Translations under genes and position numbers: made by a program
NCBI RefSeq assembly: GCF_024171645.1
Contig: NZ_JALKAC010000002.1
Coordinates: 248,001 to 312,000 of the forward strand
DNA length: 64,000 nt
Direction: 5' to 3'
Source: Flavobacterium sp. HSC-32F16
Lineage (GTDB): Bacteria > Bacteroidota > Bacteroidia > Flavobacteriales > Flavobacteriaceae
Notes under the pieces: generated by a model
What the model was told of the DNA's origin: nothing
What the model saw: the letters and a program-made list of their open reading frames with translations, nothing else
Database searches by the model: none
Shown here: piece by piece, positions 9,215 to 17,008 of the stretch
Layout: every line of letters begins with the position of its first letter
Numbering within the stretch: position 1 is the stretch's first letter

Positions 9215-9226
9215 TTTAATTCTTTT

Positions 9227-9508
9227 TTAATGATAATCGATAATTTCAACATTTGAAGCATTTCCATTTTCCCAAACAAAAATTATGCGCCATTGATTGT
9301 TAATTCGGATGCTGTAAAAATCCTTTAAATTACCGCTTAATTTTTCAAGACGGTTAGAAGGTGGAATTCTTAAATCGGTTAAATTTTGAGAGTTATGAAG
9401 CATTCTAAGTTTTCTTCTGCCAATTTGCTGTATTTCAATTGAAGGTTTTTTGACAACAACACCATTCCAAATTTTTTCAGTTTCTTTCGATCCAAATGAG
9501 ATTATCAT
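9227..9508 (-). CDS. higB: HigB-family toxin (RelE superfamily mRNA interferase)
   Basis: 93 residues. SKETEKIWNG near the N-terminus, RLEKLSGNLKDFYSIRIN in the middle and QWRIIFVWENG at the C-terminal sheet match HigB/Killer toxins of the RelE fold, which cleave mRNA on the ribosome. Toxin-first order followed by higA is the normal higBA arrangement. A TACTTTTG -7 box lies 21 bp upstream. All core segments appear intact, so the module is probably functional. Confidence 0.9.
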   Translation of the reverse strand: MIISFGSKETEKIWNGVVVKKPSIEIQQIGRRKLRMLHNSQNLTDLRIPPSNRLEKLSGNLKDFYSIRINNQWRIIFVWENGNASNVEIIDYH

Positions 9509-9528
9509 ACCTTTCGCATTACTAACGT

Positions 9529-9536
9529 CAAAAGTA
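9529..9536 (-). promoter_or_regulatory. -7 promoter element of higBA
   Basis: The - strand reads TACTTTTG, an exact TAnnTTTG match, 21 bp before the higB start and in the divergent gap shared with purD. HigA autoregulation would be expected to act here, but no clear operator palindrome was seen. Confidence 0.5.
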
Positions 9537-9571
9537 AGTAAAAAAAATTATTATATACGGTTAAAAGCGAC

Positions 9572-9579
9572 TATTTTTG
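9572..9579 (+). promoter_or_regulatory. -7 promoter element of purD
   Basis: TATTTTTG matches TAnnTTTG exactly and ends 25 bp before the purD ATG at 9605. It is back to back with the higBA promoter. Confidence 0.5.
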
Positions 9580-9604
9580 CACCACAACATAAATACAACT
9601 AAAC

Positions 9605-10879
9605 ATGACAATTTTATTATTGGGATCAGGCGGAAGAGAACATGCTTTTGCGTGGAAAATGATTCAGAGTCCGCTTTGCGAAAAACTTTTTGTTGCACCG
9701 GGAAATGCAGGAACAGCTGCAATTGCTGAAAATGTAGCAATTGCTCCAACCGATTTTGAAGCCGTAAAAGCATTAGTGCTTAAAGAAAATATAAGCTTAG
9801 TAGTCGTAGGGCCAGAAGATCCGTTGGTAAAAGGTATTTATGATTATTTTAAAAATGACGAAAGTTTAAAAAATATCCCGGTAATTGGACCGTCAAAATT
9901 AGGAGCGCAGTTAGAAGGAAGTAAAGAATTTGCAAAAGAATTCTTGATGAAACATAATATCCCAACTGCAGCTTACGATAGTTTTACTGCAGAAACGGTT
10001 GAAGAAGGATGTAAATTCCTGGAAACATTGCAGCCTCCATATGTTTTAAAAGCAGATGGTTTAGCAGCTGGAAAAGGAGTTTTGATTATTCAGGATCTTG
10101 AAGAAGCAAAAACAGAGCTTAGAAATATGCTGGTTCACTCAAAATTTGGAGCAGCAAGTTCTAAAGTGGTTATCGAAGAATTTTTGGACGGAATCGAATT
10201 AAGCTGTTTTGTTTTAACTGACGGGAAAAGCTATAAAATTCTTCCAACTGCAAAAGATTACAAAAGAATTGGCGAAGGCGATACAGGTTTAAATACAGGC
10301 GGAATGGGAGCCGTTTCTCCAGTTCCTTATGTTGATGCTGTTTTGATGGAAAAAATTGAAACACGTATCGTAAAACCAACAATTGAAGGTTTTCAAAAAG
10401 ACGGAATCGAATATAAAGGATTTGTATTTATTGGTTTGATTAATGTAAAAAATGAACCAATTGTTATTGAATACAACGTAAGAATGGGAGATCCTGAAAC
10501 TGAAGTTGTAGTTCCTAGATTAGAATCTGATTTAGTTGAATTGTTCCTTTCGGTTGCGAATCAAAAATTAGATGAATTCGAATTAAAAATTGATCCAAGA
10601 AGTGCCACTACAATTATGGTAGTTTCTGGCGGATATCCTGAAGATTTCGAAAAAGGAAAAGTTATTACAGGTTTAGAAAATATTACCGATTCGATAGTTT
10701 TTCACGCCGGAACAAAATTAGATGGCGAAAATGTCGTTAGTAATGGAGGACGTGTTTTGACTGTAACATCATACGGAGATGATTTTCAACAGGCCATAAA
10801 AAAATCTTACCAAAACATAGATAAACTAAATTTTGATAAGATGTATTTTAGAAAAGATATCGGCTTCGACTTACTTTAA
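9605..10879 (+). CDS. purD: Phosphoribosylamine--glycine ligase
   Basis: 424 residues, the full family length. ILLLGSGGREHAFAWK is the N-terminal PRA-binding loop. The ATP-grasp domain follows (about residues 100-330), with PPYVLKADGLAAGKGV as the ATP-binding segment and YNVRMGDPETEVV as the metal-binding, catalytic region. It catalyses the ATP-dependent ligation of glycine to phosphoribosylamine in purine synthesis. It converges with the small - strand membrane gene, overlapping it by 9 bp. It is monocistronic from its own TATTTTTG promoter. Confidence 0.97.
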   Translation: MTILLLGSGGREHAFAWKMIQSPLCEKLFVAPGNAGTAAIAENVAIAPTDFEAVKALVLKENISLVVVGPEDPLVKGIYDYFKNDESLKNIPVIGPSKLGAQLEGSKEFAKEFLMKHNIPTAAYDSFTAETVEEGCKFLETLQPPYVLKADGLAAGKGVLIIQDLEEAKTELRNMLVHSKFGAASSKVVIEEFLDGIELSCFVLTDGKSYKILPTAKDYKRIGEGDTGLNTGGMGAVSPVPYVDAVLMEKIETRIVKPTIEGFQKDGIEYKGFVFIGLINVKNEPIVIEYNVRMGDPETEVVVPRLESDLVELFLSVANQKLDEFELKIDPRSATTIMVVSGGYPEDFEKGKVITGLENITDSIVFHAGTKLDGENVVSNGGRVLTVTSYGDDFQQAIKKSYQNIDKLNFDKMYFRKDIGFDLL

Positions 10880-11101
10880 GAAAGAGTGAGCTGTAGTATC
10901 TTGGTTTTCAGTTCCGGCGTCATCAAAAATGCGTAATTGTTTAATCCAATAAACGATTGCGCATGCGCAGATGATCATAAAAATCCAGTTGATCGTGTTT
11001 GCACCAAACCATGTAACTAATTCCAAACGACGTAAAAAGTCAAGAGGAGCAAACAAAATGTTAACGAATAAGTATTGTATTCCTTCAAAAAAAGCTGTCA
11101 T
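10871..11101 (-). CDS. Small conserved membrane protein (DUF6341-like)
   Basis: 76 residues with one strong membrane helix (about 35-54: NTINWIFMIICACAIVYW) and an amphipathic N-terminal half (FFEGIQYLFVNILFAPLDFLRR). The soluble tail is acidic and polar. I associate it from memory with small Bacteroidetes proteins catalogued as DUF6341, usually found between purD and upp; that family assignment is tentative. The gene overlaps the purD 3' end by 9 bp on the opposite strand. Function unknown. Confidence 0.65.
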   Translation of the reverse strand: MTAFFEGIQYLFVNILFAPLDFLRRLELVTWFGANTINWIFMIICACAIVYWIKQLRIFDDAGTENQDTTAHSFLK

Positions 11102-11236
11102 AATTTTATTAAATTATAGATTATTATTGTTTTTAACGCATTGAAGTAAAATTCAAACTAGAATCTTTTTTCAACTTGTTGGTTTCCTTTTTAAACAAGT
11201 ATTATATTTACAATCACAAAAGTATAAAATATCCTT

Positions 11237-12166
11237 ATGATAACAAGTGTTTTTAAAAAATCTACGCCATTAAATTATTCCTTGGTTGTAATTTTGATAC
11301 TGGTTTTCTTTTTTATGTTTCAAATTCGGGAAACGGCTTGGATAAATTCTTATTTTACGATATTTCAAAAAATAAGTTTATTGTGCTTTATTTTTGCTTC
11401 TTTTTTTATGGTAAATTTTATCGTAAAGAAGAACGGACTCAGTAAAGACAACGGCTACGCAATATTTTTCTATTTATTATTTATATTATTTTTCCCCACG
11501 ATATTCAATAATTCAAATGTAGTTTACGCCAACTTTTTTATTTTATTGGCGTTGCGAAGATTGATCTCGCTGCAATCTTTAAAAGCATCAAAAGAAAAAA
11601 TATTCGATGCTTCATTTTGGATTTTTGTAGCTTCTTTATTTCAATTTTGGAGTATTCTTTTTTTAATTCTGGTTTTTATATCCATTGTTTTTCACGTTTC
11701 GAGAGATTATAGAAACTGGGTTTTGCCATTTATAGCCCTTTTGGCAGTAGCGATAATTTTTTTAATGATATCGTTAATGTTTCATATTGATACTGTGAAA
11801 TTCTTTTATGACCGTGCAGTAATCGATTTTAGTATAAATTATTTTAAGGATAATTACGAAAATGGTGCACTTTCCATATATGCGGCTGTTGTTGTATTTT
11901 TTGTGTTTTCAATGTTAACTACACTATCGAACCGTCCGCAAATTGTACATACTTCTTATAAAAAAGTAGTAGCCTGCTTTTTTATCGCAGTTCTTGTATA
12001 CATTATTTCACCAGATAAAAGCAATGATTTATTATTGTTTAGTATAGCGCCATTAGCCATAATGGCCGCAAGTCATGTTGAATATATGCAGCAAAAACTA
12101 AATAACGAAATTGTATTTTATATACTGATTTTGTGCAGCTTATTTACTTTTTTCTCTCAATTATAA
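11237..12166 (+). CDS. Polytopic membrane protein of unknown function (DUF6427-like)
   Basis: 309 residues with about eight to ten hydrophobic helices and no recognisable soluble domain. It is followed on the other strand by upp, with a 6-bp convergent overlap. The gene resembles a Flavobacteriia-wide membrane protein that I recall as DUF6427; this is memory-based. A near-consensus -7 (TATATTTA) lies about 35 bp upstream. Nothing in the sequence reveals a substrate. Confidence 0.65.
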   Translation: MITSVFKKSTPLNYSLVVILILVFFFMFQIRETAWINSYFTIFQKISLLCFIFASFFMVNFIVKKNGLSKDNGYAIFFYLLFILFFPTIFNNSNVVYANFFILLALRRLISLQSLKASKEKIFDASFWIFVASLFQFWSILFLILVFISIVFHVSRDYRNWVLPFIALLAVAIIFLMISLMFHIDTVKFFYDRAVIDFSINYFKDNYENGALSIYAAVVVFFVFSMLTTLSNRPQIVHTSYKKVVACFFIAVLVYIISPDKSNDLLLFSIAPLAIMAASHVEYMQQKLNNEIVFYILILCSLFTFFSQL

Positions 12167-12814
12167 TTTGCTTCCATAAGCAAGATCACCGGCATCGCCA
12201 AGACCAGGAACAATGTAGTTTTTCTCATTAAGTTTTTCGTCTAAAGATGCCACCCACAAATGACAATTTTCAGGAAGATTTTCCTCAAGATGCGCAATTC
12301 CTTCCGGAGCCGCAATAACTACTACAATATGAAATTCTGTTGGAGCTGCGTTTTCAATCAATTTTTTGTGAACCGCCACAATAGATTGTCCCGTTGCCAG
12401 CATTGGATCCAGAAGCAAAACGGTTTTATTATTTAAATTTGAAATTGCCTGATATTCAACCAGAATTTCAAACTCATCATCTCCATTTGGATGATGTCTG
12501 CAAGCCGAAACAAAGCTGTTTTCGGCATGATCGAAATAATTTAAAAAGCCATTATGAAGCGGCAATCCGGCTCTCAAAATTGGACATAAAACCAAATCAG
12601 TATCTATTTCAGTTGTTTTTTTTATGCCAAGCGGTGTTTGGATTTTAACCTCTTTATAAGGTAAAATTTTGCTTAACTCATAAGCCATAATTTCTCCAAT
12701 GCGTTCAATATTTCTTCTAAAACGCATACTGTCGTTCTGAATATTTACATTTCTAATTTGTCCTAAGAAATGATTTAAAACGCTGTTGTTTTCAGATATA
12801 TAATGAATTTTCAT
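12161..12814 (-). CDS. upp: Uracil phosphoribosyltransferase
   Basis: 217 residues. LLLDPMLATGQSIVA is the PRPP-binding loop of type I phosphoribosyltransferases, and the C-terminal YIVPGLGDAGDLAYG is the uracil-recognition hood. It converts uracil plus PRPP to UMP in pyrimidine salvage. The usual Arg after GDAGD is Leu here, which I believe occurs in this clade. The length is normal. It diverges from the DUF4254 gene across a 109-bp gap. Confidence 0.93.
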   Translation of the reverse strand: MKIHYISENNSVLNHFLGQIRNVNIQNDSMRFRRNIERIGEIMAYELSKILPYKEVKIQTPLGIKKTTEIDTDLVLCPILRAGLPLHNGFLNYFDHAENSFVSACRHHPNGDDEFEILVEYQAISNLNNKTVLLLDPMLATGQSIVAVHKKLIENAAPTEFHIVVVIAAPEGIAHLEENLPENCHLWVASLDEKLNEKNYIVPGLGDAGDLAYGSKL

Positions 12815-12895
12815 AATGAAATTGTAATTTATTTAAGAATAAAAATATAAAACGAAAAATAATTTCTTTTCTTCGCAGCATAAAAGTATAAAAAG

Positions 12896-12903
12896 TATCT
12901 TTG
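12896..12903 (+). promoter_or_regulatory. -7 promoter element of the DUF4254 gene
   Basis: TATCTTTG is an exact TAnnTTTG match lying 20 bp before the ATG at 12924, in the upp-divergent gap. No well-spaced TTG is present. Confidence 0.45.
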
Positions 12904-12923
12904 TATCTCTAAAAAATAAAGAC

Positions 12924-13529
12924 ATGTTTTCAAAATTAGCATATTCGGTTTTCGAACAAAGCATCAAAGATTATCATCAATTTGATAATGTTGACCAGCC
13001 AATTAACAATCCATATCCAAAAGATAAATTCGAACATTTGTTATATCTAAAAAACTGGATTGATACTGTTCAATGGCATTTTGAAGATATTATTCGTGAT
13101 CCGCAAATTGATCCTGTAGCGGCTTTGACTTTAAAAAGAAGAATTGATGCCTCAAATCAGGAACGTACTGATATGGTTGAATATATCGACAGTTACTTTT
13201 TACAAAAATACAGCAGTGTACAAGCAAAAGACGGAGCAAAAATCAACTCTGAAAGTCCAGCGTGGGCATTTGACAGATTGTCAATTTTGGCATTGAAAAT
13301 TTATCATATGAATGAAGAAGCTACTCGTGAAGAAGCAACTCAGGAACACAGAGATAAATGTCAGGAAAAATTAAACATTCTTTTAGAGCAAAGAACAGAT
13401 TTATCTACAGCAATTGAAGAATTATTGACTGATATCGAAAGTGGAGAAAAATTTATGAAAGTGTACAAACAAATGAAAATGTACAACGATGATGATTTGA
13501 ACCCAGTTTTATATCAAAATAAAAAATAA
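12924..13529 (+). CDS. DUF4254 family protein
   Basis: 201 residues, all-helical and soluble, with no signal peptide. The stretch NNPYPKDKFEHLLYLKNWID followed by VQWHFEDIIRD is typical of the Bacteroidetes DUF4254 family, whose function is unknown. It is followed after one base by the family 9 glycosyltransferase gene, an arrangement suggesting a role linked to surface glycan assembly. Start is the only in-frame ATG downstream of the promoter. Confidence 0.8.
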   Translation: MFSKLAYSVFEQSIKDYHQFDNVDQPINNPYPKDKFEHLLYLKNWIDTVQWHFEDIIRDPQIDPVAALTLKRRIDASNQERTDMVEYIDSYFLQKYSSVQAKDGAKINSESPAWAFDRLSILALKIYHMNEEATREEATQEHRDKCQEKLNILLEQRTDLSTAIEELLTDIESGEKFMKVYKQMKMYNDDDLNPVLYQNKK

Positions 13530-13530
13530 T

Positions 13531-14580
13531 TTGGCAGAGTTGTCTAACAGCCAGATTAAACATATAGCCGTCATGAGACTTTCCGCAATGGGAGATGTCG
13601 CCATGACGGTTCCTGTTTTACGCGCTTTTGTAAAGCAATATCCAACGGTAAAACTGACCGTTATTTCTCGTCCTTTTTTTAAGCCTTTTTTTGACGGAAT
13701 CCCAAATCTTGAGTTTTTTGCTTTTGATGAAAAAGAAAGACACAAAGGGTTTCCGGGACTTTTACGTTTATATAAAGACGTAAAAAAACTCAAAATTGAT
13801 GCTTTTGCAGATCTTCATAATGTTTTAAGGTCTAAAGTGGTGAGTTTACTTTTCGCTTTAAGCGGAAAAAAAAGAGCAACGGTAGATAAAGGCCGAGAAG
13901 AAAAAAAAGAATTGACAAGAGCTGAAAACAAGATTTTCAAGCAATTGCCAACAATGTTCGAAAGACACGTAAAAGTGTTTGAAGAGCTAGGTTTTCCTAT
14001 AAATTTATCAAATCCAGAGTTTCCTAAAAAGGCGATTTTTGGTGCAGAAATAACAGATCTTGTTGGAGAAAGTTATGAAAAACTGATTGGAATTGCTCCT
14101 TTTGCGCAATATGATTCTAAAGTTTATCCTTTAGATTTAATAAAGGAAGTAATAACAAAACTGGCTGAAAATAAAGATCGTACGATTTTACTTTTTGGAG
14201 GAGGAAAAAAAGAAATTGAAATTTTGAATTCACTTTCAGAACCTTTTAAAAATGTAATAAATGTTGCCGGAAAAATTAAGTTTCAGCAGGAATTAAAATT
14301 AATCAGCAATCTGGATGTCATGCTTTCTATGGATTCCGGAAATGCTCATATTGCAGCAATGCTGGGTGTAAAAGTTATTACGCTTTGGGGCGCAACGCAT
14401 CCGTACGCAGGATTTTTGCCGTTTAATCAAAGTTTAGAAAACGCTTTAACATCAGACAGAAATCAATATCCAAAACTGCCAACATCAGTTTATGGCAATA
14501 AAATTGTTGAAGGCTATGACGATGCTATGAGGACAATTTTACCACAACAAGTTATTGATAAAGTTGTAGATCAACTTTGA
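13531..14580 (+). CDS. Glycosyltransferase family 9 (heptosyltransferase-like)
   Basis: 349 residues from a TTG one base after the preceding stop. IAVMRLSAMGDVAMTVPVLRA is the GT9 N-terminus (split here at the Gly loop) and SMDSGNAHIAAMLGVKVITLWG is the donor-site block. The family transfers heptose or related sugars onto the LPS core at the inner membrane. An alternative ATG at 13574 (MRLSAMGD) would remove the conserved first strand only partly, so the TTG start is preferred, but the choice is uncertain. A large hairpin lies 98 bp downstream. Confidence 0.83.
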   Translation: MAELSNSQIKHIAVMRLSAMGDVAMTVPVLRAFVKQYPTVKLTVISRPFFKPFFDGIPNLEFFAFDEKERHKGFPGLLRLYKDVKKLKIDAFADLHNVLRSKVVSLLFALSGKKRATVDKGREEKKELTRAENKIFKQLPTMFERHVKVFEELGFPINLSNPEFPKKAIFGAEITDLVGESYEKLIGIAPFAQYDSKVYPLDLIKEVITKLAENKDRTILLFGGGKKEIEILNSLSEPFKNVINVAGKIKFQQELKLISNLDVMLSMDSGNAHIAAMLGVKVITLWGATHPYAGFLPFNQSLENALTSDRNQYPKLPTSVYGNKIVEGYDDAMRTILPQQVIDKVVDQL

Positions 14581-14677
14581 TAGAAGATAGAAAAATAGGC
14601 TAAAAGGACAGCAGCTTTTTTGTAAGCGTTGGAGAAGGAAAATATTTATATCAAAGAGTGAATGTATATAATATTAA

Positions 14678-14729
14678 AGCTCCGGCAGAGTGACATATTT
14701 TTTATAATATATGTTACTCCGCTGGAGCT
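14678..14729. repeat. Imperfect 21-bp inverted repeat, REP-like/terminator hairpin
   Basis: The left arm 14678-14698 (starting AGCTCCGGCAGAGT) and right arm 14709-14729 (ending GCTGGAGCT) pair over 21 bp, with two G-U wobbles and one A-C mismatch and a 10-nt loop. A run of T follows. The GC-rich outer arms stand out in this AT-rich genome. It can terminate the upstream glycosyltransferase transcript. The form also resembles dispersed REP-like palindromes of Flavobacterium. Confidence 0.7.
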
Positions 14730-14788
14730 TTTTTCATTTTTGAAATTCTATAAATATCTATCCAGCAGGATATTTGTCGATAGTAATC

Positions 14789-15223
14789 TTAAGCAATATT
14801 TTTGTTTAAATCATATCTTTCGTTAGAATCGAGTAAAGAATATCCTATTGTTTTTTTTCTTTTTTTGTTTACTATAATGGTGACAAAGTTATTTTTGTCT
14901 TCTGTTGACAATAGAATATGTTCAAATTTTTCTGATGAATCTCTGTAAATTTTATAAATTAACTCATGATCTTTAATCTTTTTAGATAAAATTTTGGCCG
15001 ATTTAAGTTTGCTTACATAAGGCCAAATATTAAAAATATTTGAATCTGTCTTTTTTACTTCTACCATTTTTTCCGTGATAGTTGAATTGTATTTTTCTCT
15101 TTTGAGTAACTTGGGACCTTTTTTATTTTTCATTTTTATAATAACCGCCAGAACGCAAAGCGAAGCAGTTACAACCAACATAATAAATAGATATAGATGA
15201 AAGTGGTGTACGTGAGCTGTCAT
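14789..15223 (-). CDS. Hypothetical single-pass membrane protein
   Basis: 144 residues. A His-rich N-terminus (TAHVHHFHLY) precedes one membrane helix (about residues 10-31), then a basic KMKNKKGPKLLKREK stretch places the remaining ~110 residues in the cytosol. The soluble part is polar and charged and matches no family I recognise. It is flanked by a REP-like hairpin downstream and 133 bp of AT-rich sequence upstream. It may be lineage-specific. Function unknown. Confidence 0.55.
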   Translation of the reverse strand: MTAHVHHFHLYLFIMLVVTASLCVLAVIIKMKNKKGPKLLKREKYNSTITEKMVEVKKTDSNIFNIWPYVSKLKSAKILSKKIKDHELIYKIYRDSSEKFEHILLSTEDKNNFVTIIVNKKRKKTIGYSLLDSNERYDLNKNIA

Positions 15224-15356
15224 GATATTTAATGTTTTAAATGTTTTGACAAATTTGATTTAATTATACAAATTCTCAGGTTGAGATTGTCATAATTATG
15301 ATCCTAATTTAATAAAAATTCGGTAATATTTTGACAAAATTTTGCTTTTATTTCAA

Positions 15357-15671
15357 TTACAGCCAAATCTTCTCATCCCTGCATCTGCTGTAAATATAAT
15401 TTTTAAGATTCGAAATCGTAGTTTCGTAATCAGGAGCTTCATAACCAAATCTTTCATGCTCCATTTGTTCTTTTTCAATGGCATTGCATCCTTTTATAAC
15501 TTCTTTGAGCATGTCGATCATAGCGAGTTCTTTATTGCTGGTTTTGTGAAATTTAAATTCTACAATTTCGTCTTGCAGTTCTTCGCAATAATCAATAAGT
15601 TTAATAATCTCTGGTTCGTCTAGAAGATATTCTTTATTTTTAAAAATTTCTCGTACAGATCTCATATTCAA
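15357..15671 (-). CDS. Conserved hypothetical small soluble protein
   Basis: 104 residues, helical and acidic, no signal or membrane segment. RSVREIFKNKEYLLDEPEI and then LIDYCEELQDEIVEF suggest an alpha-helical bundle or coiled-coil protein. MNMRSV offers two starts three codons apart; 15665 is equally possible. A perfect -7 box TAAATTTG is at 15717-15724 on the same strand. No family recognised. Confidence 0.6.
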   Translation of the reverse strand: MNMRSVREIFKNKEYLLDEPEIIKLIDYCEELQDEIVEFKFHKTSNKELAMIDMLKEVIKGCNAIEKEQMEHERFGYEAPDYETTISNLKNYIYSRCRDEKIWL

Positions 15672-15716
15672 TTGTTAAATGCCTTCCCTAAGTCTCGCGA
15701 CCAATCGTCTTTTTGT

Positions 15717-15724
15717 CAAATTTA
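15717..15724 (-). promoter_or_regulatory. -7 promoter element
   Basis: The - strand reads TAAATTTG (exact TAnnTTTG) 45-50 bp upstream of the small hypothetical gene ending at 15357. No TTG at standard spacing was found. Confidence 0.4.
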
Positions 15725-15760
15725 AGCTTTGATCCAGATTAGAAAATAACGCAATTAAAC

Positions 15761-15808
15761 AAAAAAAAATCCAAATGCCAACCGTAAGTTGGAATTTGGA
15801 TTTTTTAT
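15761..15808 (-). terminator. Intrinsic terminator of the ferredoxin reductase gene
   Basis: The arms AATCCAAATGCCAAC (15768-15782) and GTTGGAATTTGGATT (15788-15802) pair with one mismatch around a 5-nt loop. The - strand continues into a run of T (plus-strand A at 15761-15769). It lies 21 bp past the stop of the gene at 15829. Confidence 0.8.
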
Positions 15809-15828
15809 ATTTTAGAATTTAATAGAGA

Positions 15829-16881
15829 CTATACGTCGTCGTAATCAACATAAATAGTTTCAGATGTTGGATGCGCCTGACAAGTTAAAATTAAACCTTC
15901 TGCAATTTCGCTGTCTGTTAAAATAGAATTTTTTGTCATTTCAGCAGAACCTGCCGTTACACGTCCTAAACAGCTGCTGCAAATACCACCTTGGCAAGAG
16001 TATGGAGCATCGACACCTTGTTTTAAAGCGGCATCAAGAATGGTTTGTTTTTTAGACATTTCAAAAGTAGTTTCTTCATCGTCAACCAAAACTGTGATTT
16101 TAGTATGTCCTTCCTGAGAACCTTGAATCATATTTTCTTCAGAAGAAGCAGTAAAAAACTCAAACTTAATAGCAGATTCTTTTACATTTTTCTCTTTTAA
16201 AACATTAGAAACGGTATTGATCATTTCTTCAGGTCCGCACAAATAAAATTTGTCAAATTCAAGCTCTTTGTGTTTGTTATTTAATACAAAATTTACGGTC
16301 GATTTCTCGATTCTTCCAAACAATGCATTTTCAACTTTTGCCTGACTGTACACATAATGCACGAATAAACGACCTACATATTGCAATTGTAAATCGTGTA
16401 ATTCCTGGTGAAAAATAGTTTCTTCGGGAGTTCTGTTCCCGTAAACCAACACAAATGAACTTTTTGGCTCATTTTTTAAAACCGACTTTATAATAGATAA
16501 AACTGGAGTAATTCCGCTTCCGGCAACAAAAGCTGCGTAATTTTTTTGTCTTTCAGCATCCGGTTCAAAAGTAAATTTTCCTTCCGGCTGACCCACTTCA
16601 AGAACGTCTCCTGCTTTTAGCTTTGTATTCGCAAACTGAGAAAACAAACCGCTTTTTACGGCCTTAACCGCAATTCGCAATTCACCGCTTTCTGGTGCAG
16701 AACAAATAGAGTAAGCACGACGAATTTCTTGATTGTCAAGAGTTAATTTTAAATTTATGTATTGTCCGGCTATAAATTTATAGTCCTGTTTAAGTTCTTC
16801 TGGAACATTAAAAAGTACAGAAACCGCATCGGCAGTTTCACGTTTTACCTCTTTAATTATAAGTTTTAAGAATGAAGGCAT
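15829..16881 (-). CDS. Ferredoxin-NADP reductase-type flavoprotein with C-terminal 2Fe-2S domain (PaaE-like)
   Basis: 350 residues in three modules. An FAD-binding beta-barrel (about 1-105) carries the flavin motif RRAYSICSAP. An NAD(P)-binding domain (about 110-220) has GSGITPVLSIIKS and FYLCGPEEMI. A plant-type ferredoxin domain (about 262-350) has its cluster ligands in SCQGGICSSC and the distant LTCQAHP. It should pass electrons from NADPH through FAD and 2Fe-2S to a partner oxygenase or desaturase. No oxygenase gene adjoins it, so the partner is unknown and a phenylacetate role is not implied. Confidence 0.88.
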   Translation of the reverse strand: MPSFLKLIIKEVKRETADAVSVLFNVPEELKQDYKFIAGQYINLKLTLDNQEIRRAYSICSAPESGELRIAVKAVKSGLFSQFANTKLKAGDVLEVGQPEGKFTFEPDAERQKNYAAFVAGSGITPVLSIIKSVLKNEPKSSFVLVYGNRTPEETIFHQELHDLQLQYVGRLFVHYVYSQAKVENALFGRIEKSTVNFVLNNKHKELEFDKFYLCGPEEMINTVSNVLKEKNVKESAIKFEFFTASSEENMIQGSQEGHTKITVLVDDEETTFEMSKKQTILDAALKQGVDAPYSCQGGICSSCLGRVTAGSAEMTKNSILTDSEIAEGLILTCQAHPTSETIYVDYDDV

Positions 16882-16896
16882 GATTTAATTTTTTTG

Positions 16897-16904
16897 CAAA
16901 AGTA
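16897..16904 (-). promoter_or_regulatory. -7 promoter element of the ferredoxin reductase gene
   Basis: The - strand reads TACTTTTG (exact TAnnTTTG), 15 bp upstream of the start codon at 16881, giving a very short leader. Confidence 0.5.
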
Positions 16905-16967
16905 GCAAACCATAAGTAATTGACACTTACTAAAATATTTTTTTTAACTTTTTTTGTAACGTTTTCC

Positions 16968-16975
16968 TACATTTG
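16968..16975 (+). promoter_or_regulatory. -7 promoter element of the DUF5687/ABC operon
   Basis: TACATTTG is an exact TAnnTTTG match, 33 bp before the ATG at 17009. Its presence rules out the upstream in-frame TTG at 16973 as the start codon, because that codon lies in the promoter itself. Confidence 0.5.
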
Positions 16976-17008
16976 ATCTCTTACTACAAAAATCAAAACC
17001 AATTAACC

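Noticed and set aside
16973..17008. Earlier TTG start for the DUF5687 permease
   Set aside because: The TTG is the last three bases of a perfect -7 box, and MIKKFIYLEWK at 17009 is the natural N-terminus.
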